A stretch of DNA of 64,000 nucleotides from Teredinibacter haidensis (GTDB lineage: Bacteria; Pseudomonadota; Gammaproteobacteria; Pseudomonadales; Cellvibrionaceae), in NCBI RefSeq assembly GCF_014211975.1, contig NZ_CP060084.1, positions 2,046,001-2,110,000 of the forward strand. Reading direction: 5' to 3'. Under the pieces are notes generated by a model, which had not been told where the DNA came from, searched no databases, and saw only the letters and a list, made by a program, of their open reading frames with translations. Shown here in pieces: positions 1 through 9,650 of this stretch (position 1 is the first letter of the stretch; each line of letters opens with the position of its first letter). The position numbers were made by a program, and so were the translations under genes.

Positions 1-1750
1 GTACGCCAAGATAATCTTCGAGAGCATCCGGTGTAACTTCAATGGTCTCAATATTTTTTGATTTTACATTTCGGGTCACTACCTTTCGACAAAGCTTGGC
101 AATCTCCCTATCCAACCCCCTCACACCCGCTTCACGCGTGTAATAACGTACAACATCCATAATCGTATCGTCTGGAATCGAGACTTCTGATTCTTTTAAT
201 CCGTTATTTTTTATTTGCTTGGGAATTAAATAACGACTGGTAATGTTAACTTTTTCGTCTTCCGTATAGCCTGGTATACGAATGACTTCCATTCGATCCA
301 ATAACGGACCAGGAATATTCATCGTGTTGGACGTACAGACAAACATCACATCTGAAAGGTCGTAATCCACCTCAAGGTAATGATCGTTGAAGGAGTTATT
401 TTGTTCGGGGTCAAGCACTTCTAACAAAGCCGACGCAGGATCACCACGATGATCCATACCCATTTTATCGATTTCGTCCAATAAAAATAGCGGATTTTTA
501 ACGCCTACTTTTGACATCTTTTGTACTAACTTGCCCGGCATCGAACCAATATAAGTACGGCGATGCCCGCGTATTTCCGCTTCATCCCGAACACCACCTA
601 AGGCCATGCGCACAAACTTTCGGTTTGTAGCTCGAGCAATGGATTCACCCAATGACGTTTTACCAACACCAGGAGGACCAACCAAACAGAGTATGGGACC
701 TTTCACTTTTTTAACGCGCTGCTGAACAGCCAAATACTCCAGAATTCGCTCCTTAACCTCCTCCAATCCGTAGTGATCCTTATTCAGAATTTCTTCCGCT
801 CGCCCCAGGTCGTGCCGAACCTTGCTGCGTTTTTTCCAGGGTAAGTTAACCATCCAATCAATATAAGATCTGACGACTGAAGCTTCCGCAGACATAGGTG
901 ACATCAATTTCAGCTTAGCTAATTCTGCTTTAACTTTACCTTCCGCCTCTTTGGGCATGCCCGCATCGGCAATTTTTCGCTCTAGCTCTTCAGCTTCACT
1001 GACCTCTTCGCCCATTTCTCCGAGTTCTTTTTGAATGGCTTTCATTTGCTCATTCAGATAGTACTCACGCTGACTTTTTTCCATCTGCTTTTTAACACGA
1101 CCACGAATGCGTTTTTCTACTTGATAGAGATCAGCTTCGGCCTCCATCAAGCCAATCAAATGCTCCAAACGTTCGTGAATATCGGCTATTTCCAGAATTT
1201 CTTGCTTTTGCGTCAATTCAAGGCTCATATGTGCCGCAACGGTGTCCGCCAAACGGCCGGGGTCATCAATACCACTTAGGGAGGTCATAACCTCCGAAGG
1301 AACCTTTTTACTCAGATTGACGTACTGCTCAAATCGAGAAATAAGCGAGCGCGTAAGGATATCAATGTCTCTGCCCTCTGTTTCATCCTTAGGCACCATG
1401 ACGATATCAGCCATGAAGAAGTCGCCCTGCTCCTCAATCGACTTTATTTCTGCTCTTTGCGTCCCTTCTACCAACACTTTTACCGTGCCGTCGGGCAGTT
1501 TGAGTAATTGCAATACACTGGCTACTGTAGCAACGCCATAGAGATCTTCGATTCCTGGCTCGTCAACCGACGCATGCTTTTGAGCGACCAGCAGAATTTG
1601 TTTATCTTCTTCCATAGCACGCTCAAGTGCGGCAATGGATTTAGCTCGCCCTACAAACAGGGGAATAACCATGTGCGGATATACAACGACATCTCGCAAT
1701 GGTAGAAGGGGAAGACTACTGTTACTGGAAGGCATCTCTGTTTGATCCAT
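1..1750 (-). CDS. lon: ATP-dependent protease Lon, N-terminal part (runs off left edge)
   Basis: Lon degrades misfolded and regulatory proteins in the cytoplasm using ATP. About 583 codons are visible, from ATG at 1750 (start MDQTEMPSSNSSLPLLPLR) to the window edge. The N-terminal substrate-binding LON domain is followed by a coiled-coil stretch (residues about 190-280) and the AAA+ module with Walker A GPPGVGKTS near residue 357 and Walker B FLLDEIDKM. The C-terminal Ser-Lys protease domain lies outside the window. It is downstream of clpX on the same strand, but a terminator at 1886-1912 separates them, so it probably has its own promoter. Identity is secure from continuous similarity to the family. 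Confidence 0.97.
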   Translation of the reverse strand, partial: MDQTEMPSSNSSLPLLPLRDVVVYPHMVIPLFVGRAKSIAALERAMEEDKQILLVAQKHASVDEPGIEDLYGVATVASVLQLLKLPDGTVKVLVEGTQRAEIKSIEEQGDFFMADIVMVPKDETEGRDIDILTRSLISRFEQYVNLSKKVPSEVMTSLSGIDDPGRLADTVAAHMSLELTQKQEILEIADIHERLEHLIGLMEAEADLYQVEKRIRGRVKKQMEKSQREYYLNEQMKAIQKELGEMGEEVSEAEELERKIADAGMPKEAEGKVKAELAKLKLMSPMSAEASVVRSYIDWMVNLPWKKRSKVRHDLGRAEEILNKDHYGLEEVKERILEYLAVQQRVKKVKGPILCLVGPPGVGKTSLGESIARATNRKFVRMALGGVRDEAEIRGHRRTYIGSMPGKLVQKMSKVGVKNPLFLLDEIDKMGMDHRGDPASALLEVLDPEQNNSFNDHYLEVDYDLSDVMFVCTSNTMNIPGPLLDRMEVIRIPGYTEDEKVNITSRYLIPKQIKNNGLKESEVSIPDDTIMDVVRYYTREAGVRGLDREIAKLCRKVVTRNVKSKNIETIEVTPDALEDYLGV

Positions 1751-1885
1751 TTATGACCTCGAAACTACGGGAACATAAGAGTATTGGGGGTTCATTTTCG
1801 GCGTAGCAACACCGTTCAAATTACCAACATCTTAGCTGAAGTAATTTAAATGGAGCCACTATCGCCTATTACAAGTATTTAACGC

Positions 1886-1912
1886 AAAAAAGGGGCCGTT
1901 TTACGCCCCCTT
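1886..1912 (-). terminator. Rho-independent terminator downstream of clpX
   Basis: On the minus strand a GC-rich hairpin (AAGGGG-type arm, loop GTAAAAC, arm GCCCCTT with one bulge) runs directly into six T residues, about 35 nt after the clpX stop codon. This separates clpX transcription from lon. Confidence 0.8.
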
Positions 1913-1947
1913 GAACTTCACCATCAAACAGCCACTATAGCAAACGA

Positions 1948-3237
1948 CTATTCCTCTGGAACGGCTTTCGCGGAGTCTGAGTTACCATACACAATCAAGG
2001 GCGCCGATTCGCCTCGAATTACCGATTCGTCTACAACTACTTTCTCGACATTATCTTCAGAAGGCAATTTGTACATGGTGTCCAGTAGAACGTTTTCCAT
2101 TATTGATCGCAGTCCACGAGCACCTGTTTTTCGCTCCATAGCCTTTTCTGCAACTGCATCCAGGGCATCGTCACGAAAATCGACTTCCACATTTTCCATT
2201 TCAAAGAGCTTACCATACTGCTTAACAAGCGAGTTTTTGGGCTCTTTAAGGATAGTCACCAATGCGGCTTTATCCAATTCATCGAGGGTCGCTATTACCG
2301 GCAAGCGCCCAACAAACTCAGGGATCAATCCATAGCGAACCAAATCTTCGGGCTCCAGGTCCTTTAATGTTTCACCAACATTCTTACTGGCATCCTTGCT
2401 CTTAACTTCGGCGCTAAAGCCAATGCCACCCTTCTCTGATCTATCGCGAATAACCTTATCCAGCCCAGCAAAAGCGCCTCCACAAATAAACAAAATATTA
2501 GATGTGTCAACTTGTAGGAACTCCTGCTGCGGGTGCTTACGGCCACCTTGGGGCGGCACAGAGGCAATAGTGCCTTCAATCAGCTTGAGCAAGGCTTGCT
2601 GTACACCCTCACCAGACACGTCACGGGTAATGGACGGATTGTCCGACTTGCGAGAAATTTTGTCGATTTCATCGATATAAACAATGCCTTGCTGGGCTTT
2701 CTCGACATCGTAATCACACTTCTGCAGGAGTTTCTGAATAATATTCTCGACATCCTCGCCCACGTAACCCGCTTCGGTCAAGGTAGTCGCATCTGCTATC
2801 GTAAACGGCACATTAAGTAAGCGCGCCAAGGTCTCGGCCAGCAACGTTTTACCACTACCGGTTGGGCCGACCATAAGAATATTGCTCTTGCCCAGCTCGA
2901 CATCGTCCTTGCCCTTCTTCTGCTCACCGGCTCGCAACCGCTTGTAGTGGTTGTATACCGCTACAGCTAAAACCTTCTTAGCATCTGTCTGACCAATAAC
3001 ATAGTCATCCAAAGTCGCCGAGATCTCTTTCGGTACCGGCAGTTTGTCCCCAGTGCCCTCGGCTGCGTTTTCCTGGATTTCTTCACGAATAATATCGTTG
3101 CATAAATCGACACATTCGTCACAGATAAAGACGGAAGGGCCGGCAATTAGCTTACGTACTTCATGCTGACTCTTGCCACAAAACGAACAGTACAGCAATT
3201 TTCCGCTATCTTCGTTATCACTACTATTGTCGGACAT
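1948..3237 (-). CDS. clpX: ClpX, ATP-dependent specificity subunit of Clp protease
   Basis: AAA+ unfoldase that recognises tagged substrates and feeds them to ClpP. It has the N-terminal zinc-binding domain with Cys17, Cys20, Cys39 and Cys42, Walker A GPTGSGKT near residue 125, Walker B VYIDEIDK, and the IGF loop (GGIGFSAE) that docks on ClpP. I chose ATG at 3237 (MSDNSSDNED, 429 aa) because GGAG lies six bases before it; a TTG four codons further upstream, at 3249, would also be in frame but has no spacing for a ribosome site. It follows clpP on the same strand by 228 bases, the usual gammaproteobacterial order tig-clpP-clpX-lon. Confidence 0.98.
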   Translation of the reverse strand: MSDNSSDNEDSGKLLYCSFCGKSQHEVRKLIAGPSVFICDECVDLCNDIIREEIQENAAEGTGDKLPVPKEISATLDDYVIGQTDAKKVLAVAVYNHYKRLRAGEQKKGKDDVELGKSNILMVGPTGSGKTLLAETLARLLNVPFTIADATTLTEAGYVGEDVENIIQKLLQKCDYDVEKAQQGIVYIDEIDKISRKSDNPSITRDVSGEGVQQALLKLIEGTIASVPPQGGRKHPQQEFLQVDTSNILFICGGAFAGLDKVIRDRSEKGGIGFSAEVKSKDASKNVGETLKDLEPEDLVRYGLIPEFVGRLPVIATLDELDKAALVTILKEPKNSLVKQYGKLFEMENVEVDFRDDALDAVAEKAMERKTGARGLRSIMENVLLDTMYKLPSEDNVEKVVVDESVIRGESAPLIVYGNSDSAKAVPEE

Positions 3238-3465
3238 TCTCGTCTCCAACCAACTTTATTCAAAAATATTACTTTCAGGCACCATGTTTTCTGTTTGGTC
3301 CCTCTTCTAAACTACCTTACGCGCTATACCCGACGTTTCACTGATTACGTGACACATTGTGGCAACCGAGGCTCTGGAGTGTCAACTTCAGCCCCTTCAA
3401 CTTCGGATATACGTGCCAGTTTCATACGAACATTACTGACACAGCAAGTTTTAAACCAAAATATC

Positions 3466-4107
3466 TCAGTCTTCTGACGCCGATCGACTCTGAAGCACTT
3501 CATCTACCAACCCATAAGCCTTCGACTCTTCAGCGCTCATAAAGTTATCACGCTCGGTATCGCGAGCAACTTCTTCCACTGTACGACCAGTATGATGAGC
3601 CATAATTTCGTTCAAACGCTCACGAATCTTCAGAATTTCCTGAGCGTGGATATGGATATCAGACGCCTGCCCCTGAGCTCCACCCGATGGTTGGTGAATC
3701 ATCGTACGTGCATTTGGCAGGCAATACCGCTTACCCGTTGCGCCCGCAGACAAAAGAAAAGACCCCATACTACAAGCTTGGCCAATACACATAGTGCTAA
3801 CATCGGGCTTAATAAACTGCATAGTATCGTAAATTGACATGCCCGCGGTTACAGAACCACCCGGGGAATTAATATACAGGTGGATGTCTTTGTCTGGGTT
3901 CTCCGCTTCCAAAAACAGCAGCTGCGCGACAACCAAGTTGGCCATATGATCTTCTACCTGGCCGACGAGGAAAATTACACGCTCCTTCAACAGGCGGGAA
4001 TAAATATCGTATGAACGCTCACCGCGTGCGGTTTGCTCAACAACAATAGGGACCAGGGAACTACTTACTCCCGGCGCGATACCACCATAGAAATCTAGTT
4101 GGGCCAT
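3466..4107 (-). CDS. clpP: ClpP, proteolytic subunit of Clp protease
   Basis: Serine peptidase forming the tetradecameric proteolytic chamber used with ClpX. The catalytic Ser113 lies in GQACSMG and His138 in RTMIHQP; the NSPGG substrate-binding motif is present. I start at ATG 4107 (MAQLDFYGG, 213 aa) with GGAA about ten bases upstream; a GTG at 4119 would add four residues. The length matches the family. It lies between tig and clpX on the same strand; a terminator after tig suggests a separate clpP promoter in the 364 bases between them. Confidence 0.98.
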   Translation of the reverse strand: MAQLDFYGGIAPGVSSSLVPIVVEQTARGERSYDIYSRLLKERVIFLVGQVEDHMANLVVAQLLFLEAENPDKDIHLYINSPGGSVTAGMSIYDTMQFIKPDVSTMCIGQACSMGSFLLSAGATGKRYCLPNARTMIHQPSGGAQGQASDIHIHAQEILKIRERLNEIMAHHTGRTVEEVARDTERDNFMSAEESKAYGLVDEVLQSRSASED

Positions 4108-4471
4108 AAATGTTTCCACTTAGCTTTAATCAATATTTAGGTAGGATTCTGCATATCAGGTAAGTTTAGTCGTTCGCTGGAAATTGCACTCAAAATCGAT
4201 AAATTCGTGCCAAATACCAGTTATCTCCCCACAGAATATACAAACCCACGACTACTTAGTATTCCATTATAAGGGCAGACTTCCGACATACAATGATTGT
4301 AGCTGCAATAAGGTGAGATTATTTTATGTTTGGCTAAGCATTAGACAATATTTATATCTTTACACGAAAAACAATAAAATCTTTTGATGCTGCATAATTA
4401 ACAAGCACATAAAAAAACAGCTCCTTAAAAGGAGCTGTTTTTAAGCGTTGTAGTAAAACCTACACACTGAA
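4108..4471. other. clpP upstream intergenic region
   Basis: This stretch holds the tig terminator at its right end and otherwise AT-rich sequence. It must carry the clpP promoter, but I could not pick out convincing -35/-10 boxes. No gene is seen in it. Confidence 0.5.
4413..4442 (-). terminator. Rho-independent terminator downstream of tig
   Basis: Perfect ten-base stem AAACAGCTCC / GGAGCTGTTT with a six-base loop, flanked by A and T runs on both sides so that it could act in both directions. It begins about 30 bases after the tig stop codon. Confidence 0.9.
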
Positions 4472-5785
4472 TCAAGCACTCTCTGCCGGCTTGACAATTT
4501 CTTCGTAACTAACTTTTTCGTCATTTACTTTCGACTGTTCCAACAATACGCTAACAACCTGCTCTTCCAGTGCGGCAGCTTCTACGCTAGTCAACAACTG
4601 CTCATTACTGTAGTAGTAGTTCACAACCTGCTCTGGATCTTCATAAGTTGAAGCCGTTTCCTCGATCAAAGAGCGAACAAGATCTTTATCTGCCTTCAGC
4701 TCTTTTTCTTTCACCAGCTCAGAAATCAACAGTGCCAAAGCCGTGCGACGCTCTGCTTGAGCTTTAAACATATCGTCAGGCAACAAGGCTTTAAGGTCTA
4801 GATTTGCGGCTGCTTGGCCATACTGCTGAACCATTTGCTGTCGCAACGCATTGATTTCACTATCAACCAAAGCTGCTGGCAACTCTATAGGGTTGGCCTC
4901 GAGCAACGCGGACATCACCTGATCTTTTAGCTTGGCCTTAATGGCGCGCTGCTTTTCGCGCTCCATATTTTCTTTAACATCGGCGCGAAATTTCTCTTCG
5001 CCACCGTCTTCAATGCCAAATTTGGCAAAAAATTCATCGTTCAGTGCAGGCAATTTTTCGCCCTGAACCTCATTTACGGTAATATCAAAAGCAGCTTCTT
5101 TTCCACGCAACGCTTCAGCCTGATAGTCATCGGGGAAAGTGGCACTTACAACGCCGCTCTCACCAGCCTTCATACCAATAATCCCCTTCTCAAACCCGGG
5201 AATCATCGAGTCGGAGCCCAGCGTAAGATTATGACCTTCGGCGCTACCGCCTTCGAAGGTTTCTCCGTCAATTTTACCTACGAAATCGATAACAACTTTA
5301 TCGCCCTTCTTAGATTTACGCTTAACAGGGTTCCAGGTCACCTGACCTTTGCGCAACGACTCAATCATTTTATCCAAGTCGACATCTTCAATATCCGCGT
5401 CGTAGCGGGTGATATCCAGCTCGTCCAAGCCTTTCAGCTCTACTTCCGGGTAAACTTCGAAAGTGGCAATATATTCAATATCCTTGCCCTCTTCCATCTG
5501 CTTGGGCTCAATATTCGGCTGCCCGGCGGGACGCACAGATTCCTGCTGTATAGCATCATAAAAAGTACGCTGTATGGTATCGCCGACAACCTCCTGACGG
5601 ATGCCAGCACCGTAACGCTGCTTAACAACCTTTAAAGGAACCTTACCTTTGCGAAAGCCGTTTATGCGCACCGACTTGGTCGCGTCTTTCAAACGCTTAT
5701 CTACTTCCTGGTCAACGATGTCAGCAGGGATACCGACGGTTAAACGACGCTCTAAGCCAGATGTTGTTTCAATGGAAACTTGCAT
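4472..5785 (-). CDS. tig: Trigger factor, ribosome-associated chaperone and peptidyl-prolyl isomerase
   Basis: Binds the ribosome exit tunnel and shields nascent chains. At 437 aa it has the full family length: an N-terminal ribosome-binding domain with the signature GFRKGKVP (residues about 44-51), a central FKBP-type PPIase domain (about 150-245, KKGDKVVIDF onward) and a C-terminal helical chaperone domain. ATG at 5785 is preceded by AGGAAC at good spacing. It heads the tig-clpP-clpX-lon cluster; the tRNA-Leu gene lies 56 bases upstream on the same strand. Confidence 0.98.
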   Translation of the reverse strand: MQVSIETTSGLERRLTVGIPADIVDQEVDKRLKDATKSVRINGFRKGKVPLKVVKQRYGAGIRQEVVGDTIQRTFYDAIQQESVRPAGQPNIEPKQMEEGKDIEYIATFEVYPEVELKGLDELDITRYDADIEDVDLDKMIESLRKGQVTWNPVKRKSKKGDKVVIDFVGKIDGETFEGGSAEGHNLTLGSDSMIPGFEKGIIGMKAGESGVVSATFPDDYQAEALRGKEAAFDITVNEVQGEKLPALNDEFFAKFGIEDGGEEKFRADVKENMEREKQRAIKAKLKDQVMSALLEANPIELPAALVDSEINALRQQMVQQYGQAAANLDLKALLPDDMFKAQAERRTALALLISELVKEKELKADKDLVRSLIEETASTYEDPEQVVNYYYSNEQLLTSVEAAALEEQVVSVLLEQSKVNDEKVSYEEIVKPAESA

Positions 5786-5841
5786 CTTGTTCCTCGTAAA
5801 GTTCTTGAGATTTAATCTTCGTATCTAAATTAAAGAGTTAA

Positions 5842-5926
5842 TGGTGCGGTCGGAGAGACTTGAACTCTCACACCTTACGGCACTAGAACCTAAATCTAGC
5901 GCGTCTACCAATTCCGCCACGACCGC
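5842..5926 (-). tRNA. tRNA-Leu (anticodon UAG)
   Basis: 85-nt class II tRNA including an encoded CCA. The acceptor arms GCGGTCG/CGACCGC pair, the D loop contains TTGGTAGAC, the anticodon stem CTAGA/TCTAG encloses loop TTTAGGT (anticodon TAG at 5890-5892), a variable arm is present, and the T arm contains GTTCAAGTC. It closely resembles E. coli tRNA-Leu(UAG). Confidence 0.97.
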
Positions 5927-6119
5927 ATAACCCGCTTGCAGCACTCACAGCCCCAAAATAGCAATATTGCCACCTAACTCGTTGTTTTTAAACAACAATT
6001 TACCGACAAAACCTAGAGGCTGCGAATTGAAGGGTGGCAATTGTGCCACAGACCCCATAGGGGTTCAACAAGAAGCTAATACCTGCGCCGAACAATATCC
6101 AACGCAGGGATCTACTGAG

Positions 6120-7295
6120 CTATACGCGTTCAAAGATAGTAGTAATACCCTGCCCCAAACCAATACACATAGTAGAGGCACCCAAAGTGGCGTCTGTATC
6201 CTGCATAACCGACAGTAATGTGCCGGAAATTCGAGTACCCGAGCAACCAAATGGGTGCCCAAGGGCAATGGCGCCGCCATAGAGATTGACCTTTTCATCC
6301 ATGGCATCGAGAAGGTTCAGATCTTTTAATACCGGAAGAGCTTGTGCGGCAAAAGCTTCATTTAGCTCTACCCTCTCGATATCGCCCATTTCCAACCCCG
6401 CAAGTGTTAAGGCCTTCTGCGTTGAGGGCACAGGCCCATACCCCATAATGGACGGGTCGACTCCGGCTAAAGCCATTGCACGTATGCGAGCAATCGGCGC
6501 TAAGCCCATTGCCTGCGCTTTCTCTGCGGACATCACCAGCATGGCCGAAGCTCCGTCAGTAACCTGGGAGGATGTCCCCGCAGTGACGGTTCCACCTTTT
6601 GGATTAAAAACAGGCTTTAACGTTGAAAGTATTTCTGCCGTTGTTTCGGGGCGGATGGTCTCATCATGCTCAACCAGCATAGGAGCTCCATCCTCATCGT
6701 GGCCCACAATGGGGATAATCTCCCGCGCAAACTGGCCGCCACTACGTGCGGCGTCCGCTCGCTGGTGGGAACGGGCGCCAAATTCATCCATTTGCTCCCG
6801 GGTAATACCGTGCAGCAGCGCCAAGTATTCAGCGGTAATCCCCATGGCTCCCGCCGCCTTTGCGATCGATAAACCTAAAGCGGGGTTTTGATCCACACCC
6901 TCGGTCATATCGATATGTCCCATGTGCTCAACACCGCCCACAAGGTAGAAATCTCCCAGGCCAGCCATAATATTGGCGGCGGCAGTATGCAGTGCAGACA
7001 TGGATGACCCGCATAAGCGGTTGACAGTTTGCCCGGGGACACTGTGGGGAAGCCCAGAACTTAACACGACATTCCGCCCGATATTGAAGCCCTGCTCTCC
7101 GCGCTGCATCACGCAACCCCAGATAAGGTCATCGATATCTTCAGCGTCAATACTCGCGTTGCGGGCCAATAAGCCCCGTATCAAAGCGCTGCTTAAATTT
7201 TCAGCTCGAACGTGGCGAAAGCAGCCATTTTTTGAACGACCCATTGGGGTGCGAGCATAATCGACAACAACAACATCTCTTGGATTTAAACTCAT
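6120..7295 (-). CDS. fadA: 3-ketoacyl-CoA thiolase, beta subunit of the fatty-acid oxidation complex
   Basis: Cleaves 3-ketoacyl-CoA to acetyl-CoA and a shortened acyl-CoA in beta-oxidation. The active-site Cys is in NRLCGSSM, the His in GGAIALGHPFG and the second Cys in TMCIGLGQG near the C-terminus. ATG at 7295 (MSLNPRDVVV, 391 aa) is preferred because AGGTG lies about seven bases upstream; a GTG at 7304 is the alternative. It begins ten bases after the fadB stop, and its ribosome site overlaps the end of fadB, so the two are a translationally coupled operon. Confidence 0.97.
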   Translation of the reverse strand: MSLNPRDVVVVDYARTPMGRSKNGCFRHVRAENLSSALIRGLLARNASIDAEDIDDLIWGCVMQRGEQGFNIGRNVVLSSGLPHSVPGQTVNRLCGSSMSALHTAAANIMAGLGDFYLVGGVEHMGHIDMTEGVDQNPALGLSIAKAAGAMGITAEYLALLHGITREQMDEFGARSHQRADAARSGGQFAREIIPIVGHDEDGAPMLVEHDETIRPETTAEILSTLKPVFNPKGGTVTAGTSSQVTDGASAMLVMSAEKAQAMGLAPIARIRAMALAGVDPSIMGYGPVPSTQKALTLAGLEMGDIERVELNEAFAAQALPVLKDLNLLDAMDEKVNLYGGAIALGHPFGCSGTRISGTLLSVMQDTDATLGASTMCIGLGQGITTIFERV

Positions 7296-7305
7296 GCTGA
7301 TCACC

Positions 7306-9462
7306 TCACGCGACGGGATAATAGGTTGTTTTATTATTGAAGTGCTCAGTCATACCCGATGTCATCTCATAGAACGGACCAAGACCTGCAAGCGGTTCGA
7401 GCATATTTCTGAAAGTTTCTATACCTATTGTGTCCAGCCAGCGAAAAATGCCACCCCTAAATGGCGGGAACCCTAAGCCATAAATCAACGCCATATCCGC
7501 CTCGGCAGCGGAAGCCACGACACCCTCTTCAAGGCACCGCGCTAATTCCGTCACCATTGGAGCCATCATGCGAACAATAATTTCTTCTTCAGAGAAATCC
7601 TGTTTTTCGGCCACATACAATTGCAACAACTCGTAACTTTCGTTCGTAGGTATTTTCTGTGGCTTGCCTTTGGTGTCCGGCTGGTAGTTATAAAAACCCT
7701 TACCATTTTTTTGCCCAAAACGCTCTGCTTTAAATAAAATATCGGACGCGGCCATAAAACCTTTTGTCATTCGATCGGGAAACCCATCTGCCATAACAGC
7801 TTCGGCGTGAACGCCCGTATCGATACCCACAACATCCATTAAATACGCAGGCCCCATAGGCCAACCCCAGCGTTCCATAACTTTATCGACCCACTGAAAA
7901 TCGGCGCCATCGCGCAGTAACATAGCAAAGCCCGAAAAATAAGGGAACAAAACACGGTTAACTAAAAAACCCGGACAATCATTGACAACAATAGCCTTTT
8001 TACCCAGTGTATTAGCGTAGGCAACCGTTCGGGCGATCGCGAGATCAGACGTCTTTTCCCCGCGAATAACCTCTACCAAAGGCATAGCATGAACAGGGTT
8101 AAAGAAATGCATTCCACAAAAATTTTCGGGACGCATCAATGCTTCAGACAAGTAATTAATGGAAATAGTCGAGGTGTTTGAACACAGGATGGCGTCTTCA
8201 CGAATATGCTTTTCCACTTCGGCTAAAACAGCATGTTTGATTTTGGGGCTTTCAACCACCGCCTCGACAACAACATCAACTTCATCAAACCGATCGTAAC
8301 TTAATGTTGCTTGAATGCGATTAAGCACCTCGGCCATTTTCGCTGAATCGATTCTGCCGCGACTCACTTGTTTATTTAATAATTTCGCCGCTTCGGCCAA
8401 ACCTAAATCCAAACCTTCCTGCGCAATATCCTTCATTTTGATAGGCGTACCTTTATACGCCGATTGGTAAGCAATACCCCCACCCATAATACCGGCTCCC
8501 AGCACTGCAGAGCTTTCCACTTTTTTCCCCGCTGCTTGCGCAAGAGTTTTGGCCTTTTTACTCACCAATTGATCGCTTAAAAACAAACCCACTAGGCTTC
8601 GTGCGGCGGACGTTTGTGCCAACTCTGCAAAATAACGTGTTTCAATATCGATGGCTTCATCGCGACCAAGCTTAGCAGCTTCCTGCATGGCTTTTATTGC
8701 CGTTACCGGCGCAGGATAATGATAACCTGCCTGAGCTTTCACCAAGGCTTTTGCGCTTTCAAAAGCTAATAGCGCTTCGATATCGTTATGCCTGAGCGGT
8801 GATTTTTTCTGGTTCCTTCGCGCGCGGTAATCCAACTTACCTTCAACCGCATGAGTTAAGACTTTGAGGGCTGCAACATGAAGTTTTTCATCATCAACAA
8901 CACCATCCACAACGCCAGCCGCCAACGCCACACTGGCCTTGTTATCTTTGCCAGAAGCGATCCACTCAATTGCAACGTCCACACCGGCCAGCCGTGGTAG
9001 TCTCACCGTTCCGCCCCACCCGGGAATCAAACCAAGTTTGGTTTCTGGCAAACCGACTTTCGCAGATATACTCGCCACACGAAAATCACAAGCCAAGACA
9101 ACTTCCATTCCGCCGCCAAGACAAAAACCATTAATAGCCGCCACTGTCGGAAAAGGCAGATCCTCGATACGACTAAAGATTGCATTGGTTTTTCCAACAA
9201 AGGCCTTGATGCCTTGCTCCCCCTGGGCAAAAACAGGGCCAAACTCTGTGACATCAGCACCGACAACAAATACGCCTTTGCCACTCGTAAATATTAAACC
9301 TTTTGTTTCTGTACGCTGTTCCAAAAGGGCTAAAACCTTCTCTAACTCATTCAACGCGACAGCATTAAACTTGTTAACTGATTCACCCTGAAGGTTAAAC
9401 TGCAGTTCGACAAACCCATGATCCAGCTCTTGTAGCTGAAACGCCTGACCATTAAATATCAT
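7306..9462 (-). CDS. fadB: Fatty-acid oxidation complex alpha subunit (enoyl-CoA hydratase / 3-hydroxyacyl-CoA dehydrogenase)
   Basis: Multifunctional beta-oxidation enzyme. The N-terminal crotonase domain (about 1-190; FCLGGGMEVVLACD, glutamates in the LPETKLG region) is followed by the NAD-binding domain of 3-hydroxyacyl-CoA dehydrogenase (GAGIMGGGIAYQSA near residue 320) and its C-terminal domains (MHFFNPVHAMPLVEVIRG). I start at ATG 9462 (MIFNGQAFQL, 718 aa), preceded by GAGGTG; starting at 9534 would add 24 residues absent from the family. It is the first gene of the fadBA operon. Confidence 0.97.
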   Translation of the reverse strand: MIFNGQAFQLQELDHGFVELQFNLQGESVNKFNAVALNELEKVLALLEQRTETKGLIFTSGKGVFVVGADVTEFGPVFAQGEQGIKAFVGKTNAIFSRIEDLPFPTVAAINGFCLGGGMEVVLACDFRVASISAKVGLPETKLGLIPGWGGTVRLPRLAGVDVAIEWIASGKDNKASVALAAGVVDGVVDDEKLHVAALKVLTHAVEGKLDYRARRNQKKSPLRHNDIEALLAFESAKALVKAQAGYHYPAPVTAIKAMQEAAKLGRDEAIDIETRYFAELAQTSAARSLVGLFLSDQLVSKKAKTLAQAAGKKVESSAVLGAGIMGGGIAYQSAYKGTPIKMKDIAQEGLDLGLAEAAKLLNKQVSRGRIDSAKMAEVLNRIQATLSYDRFDEVDVVVEAVVESPKIKHAVLAEVEKHIREDAILCSNTSTISINYLSEALMRPENFCGMHFFNPVHAMPLVEVIRGEKTSDLAIARTVAYANTLGKKAIVVNDCPGFLVNRVLFPYFSGFAMLLRDGADFQWVDKVMERWGWPMGPAYLMDVVGIDTGVHAEAVMADGFPDRMTKGFMAASDILFKAERFGQKNGKGFYNYQPDTKGKPQKIPTNESYELLQLYVAEKQDFSEEEIIVRMMAPMVTELARCLEEGVVASAAEADMALIYGLGFPPFRGGIFRWLDTIGIETFRNMLEPLAGLGPFYEMTSGMTEHFNNKTTYYPVA

Positions 9463-9650
9463 GTTCACCTCATTTATTCCGCGGAGTGAAGGGCTACCAC
9501 CATAGGGAAAAGCCTGGCGGCAAACACTATTCAATTCGACTGAAATCGATGTCGTTATCCATCACATATTTTGCAGTATGGAACAAAATGGCGGTAGAGG
9601 GTAGGCAATGGCCTGCCATTAATCAAATGACCATAGGAAGAGTATGGCGA

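Noticed and set aside
5980..6003. A TTGTTTTTAAACAACAA palindrome beyond fadA considered as terminator
   Set aside because: The stem has almost no GC pairs and is more than 100 bases from the fadA stop; not convincing.
6286..6891. 201-codon reading frame on the plus strand inside fadA
   Set aside because: It is antisense to a strongly conserved thiolase gene, has no ribosome site and no recognisable domain; explained by codon use of fadA.
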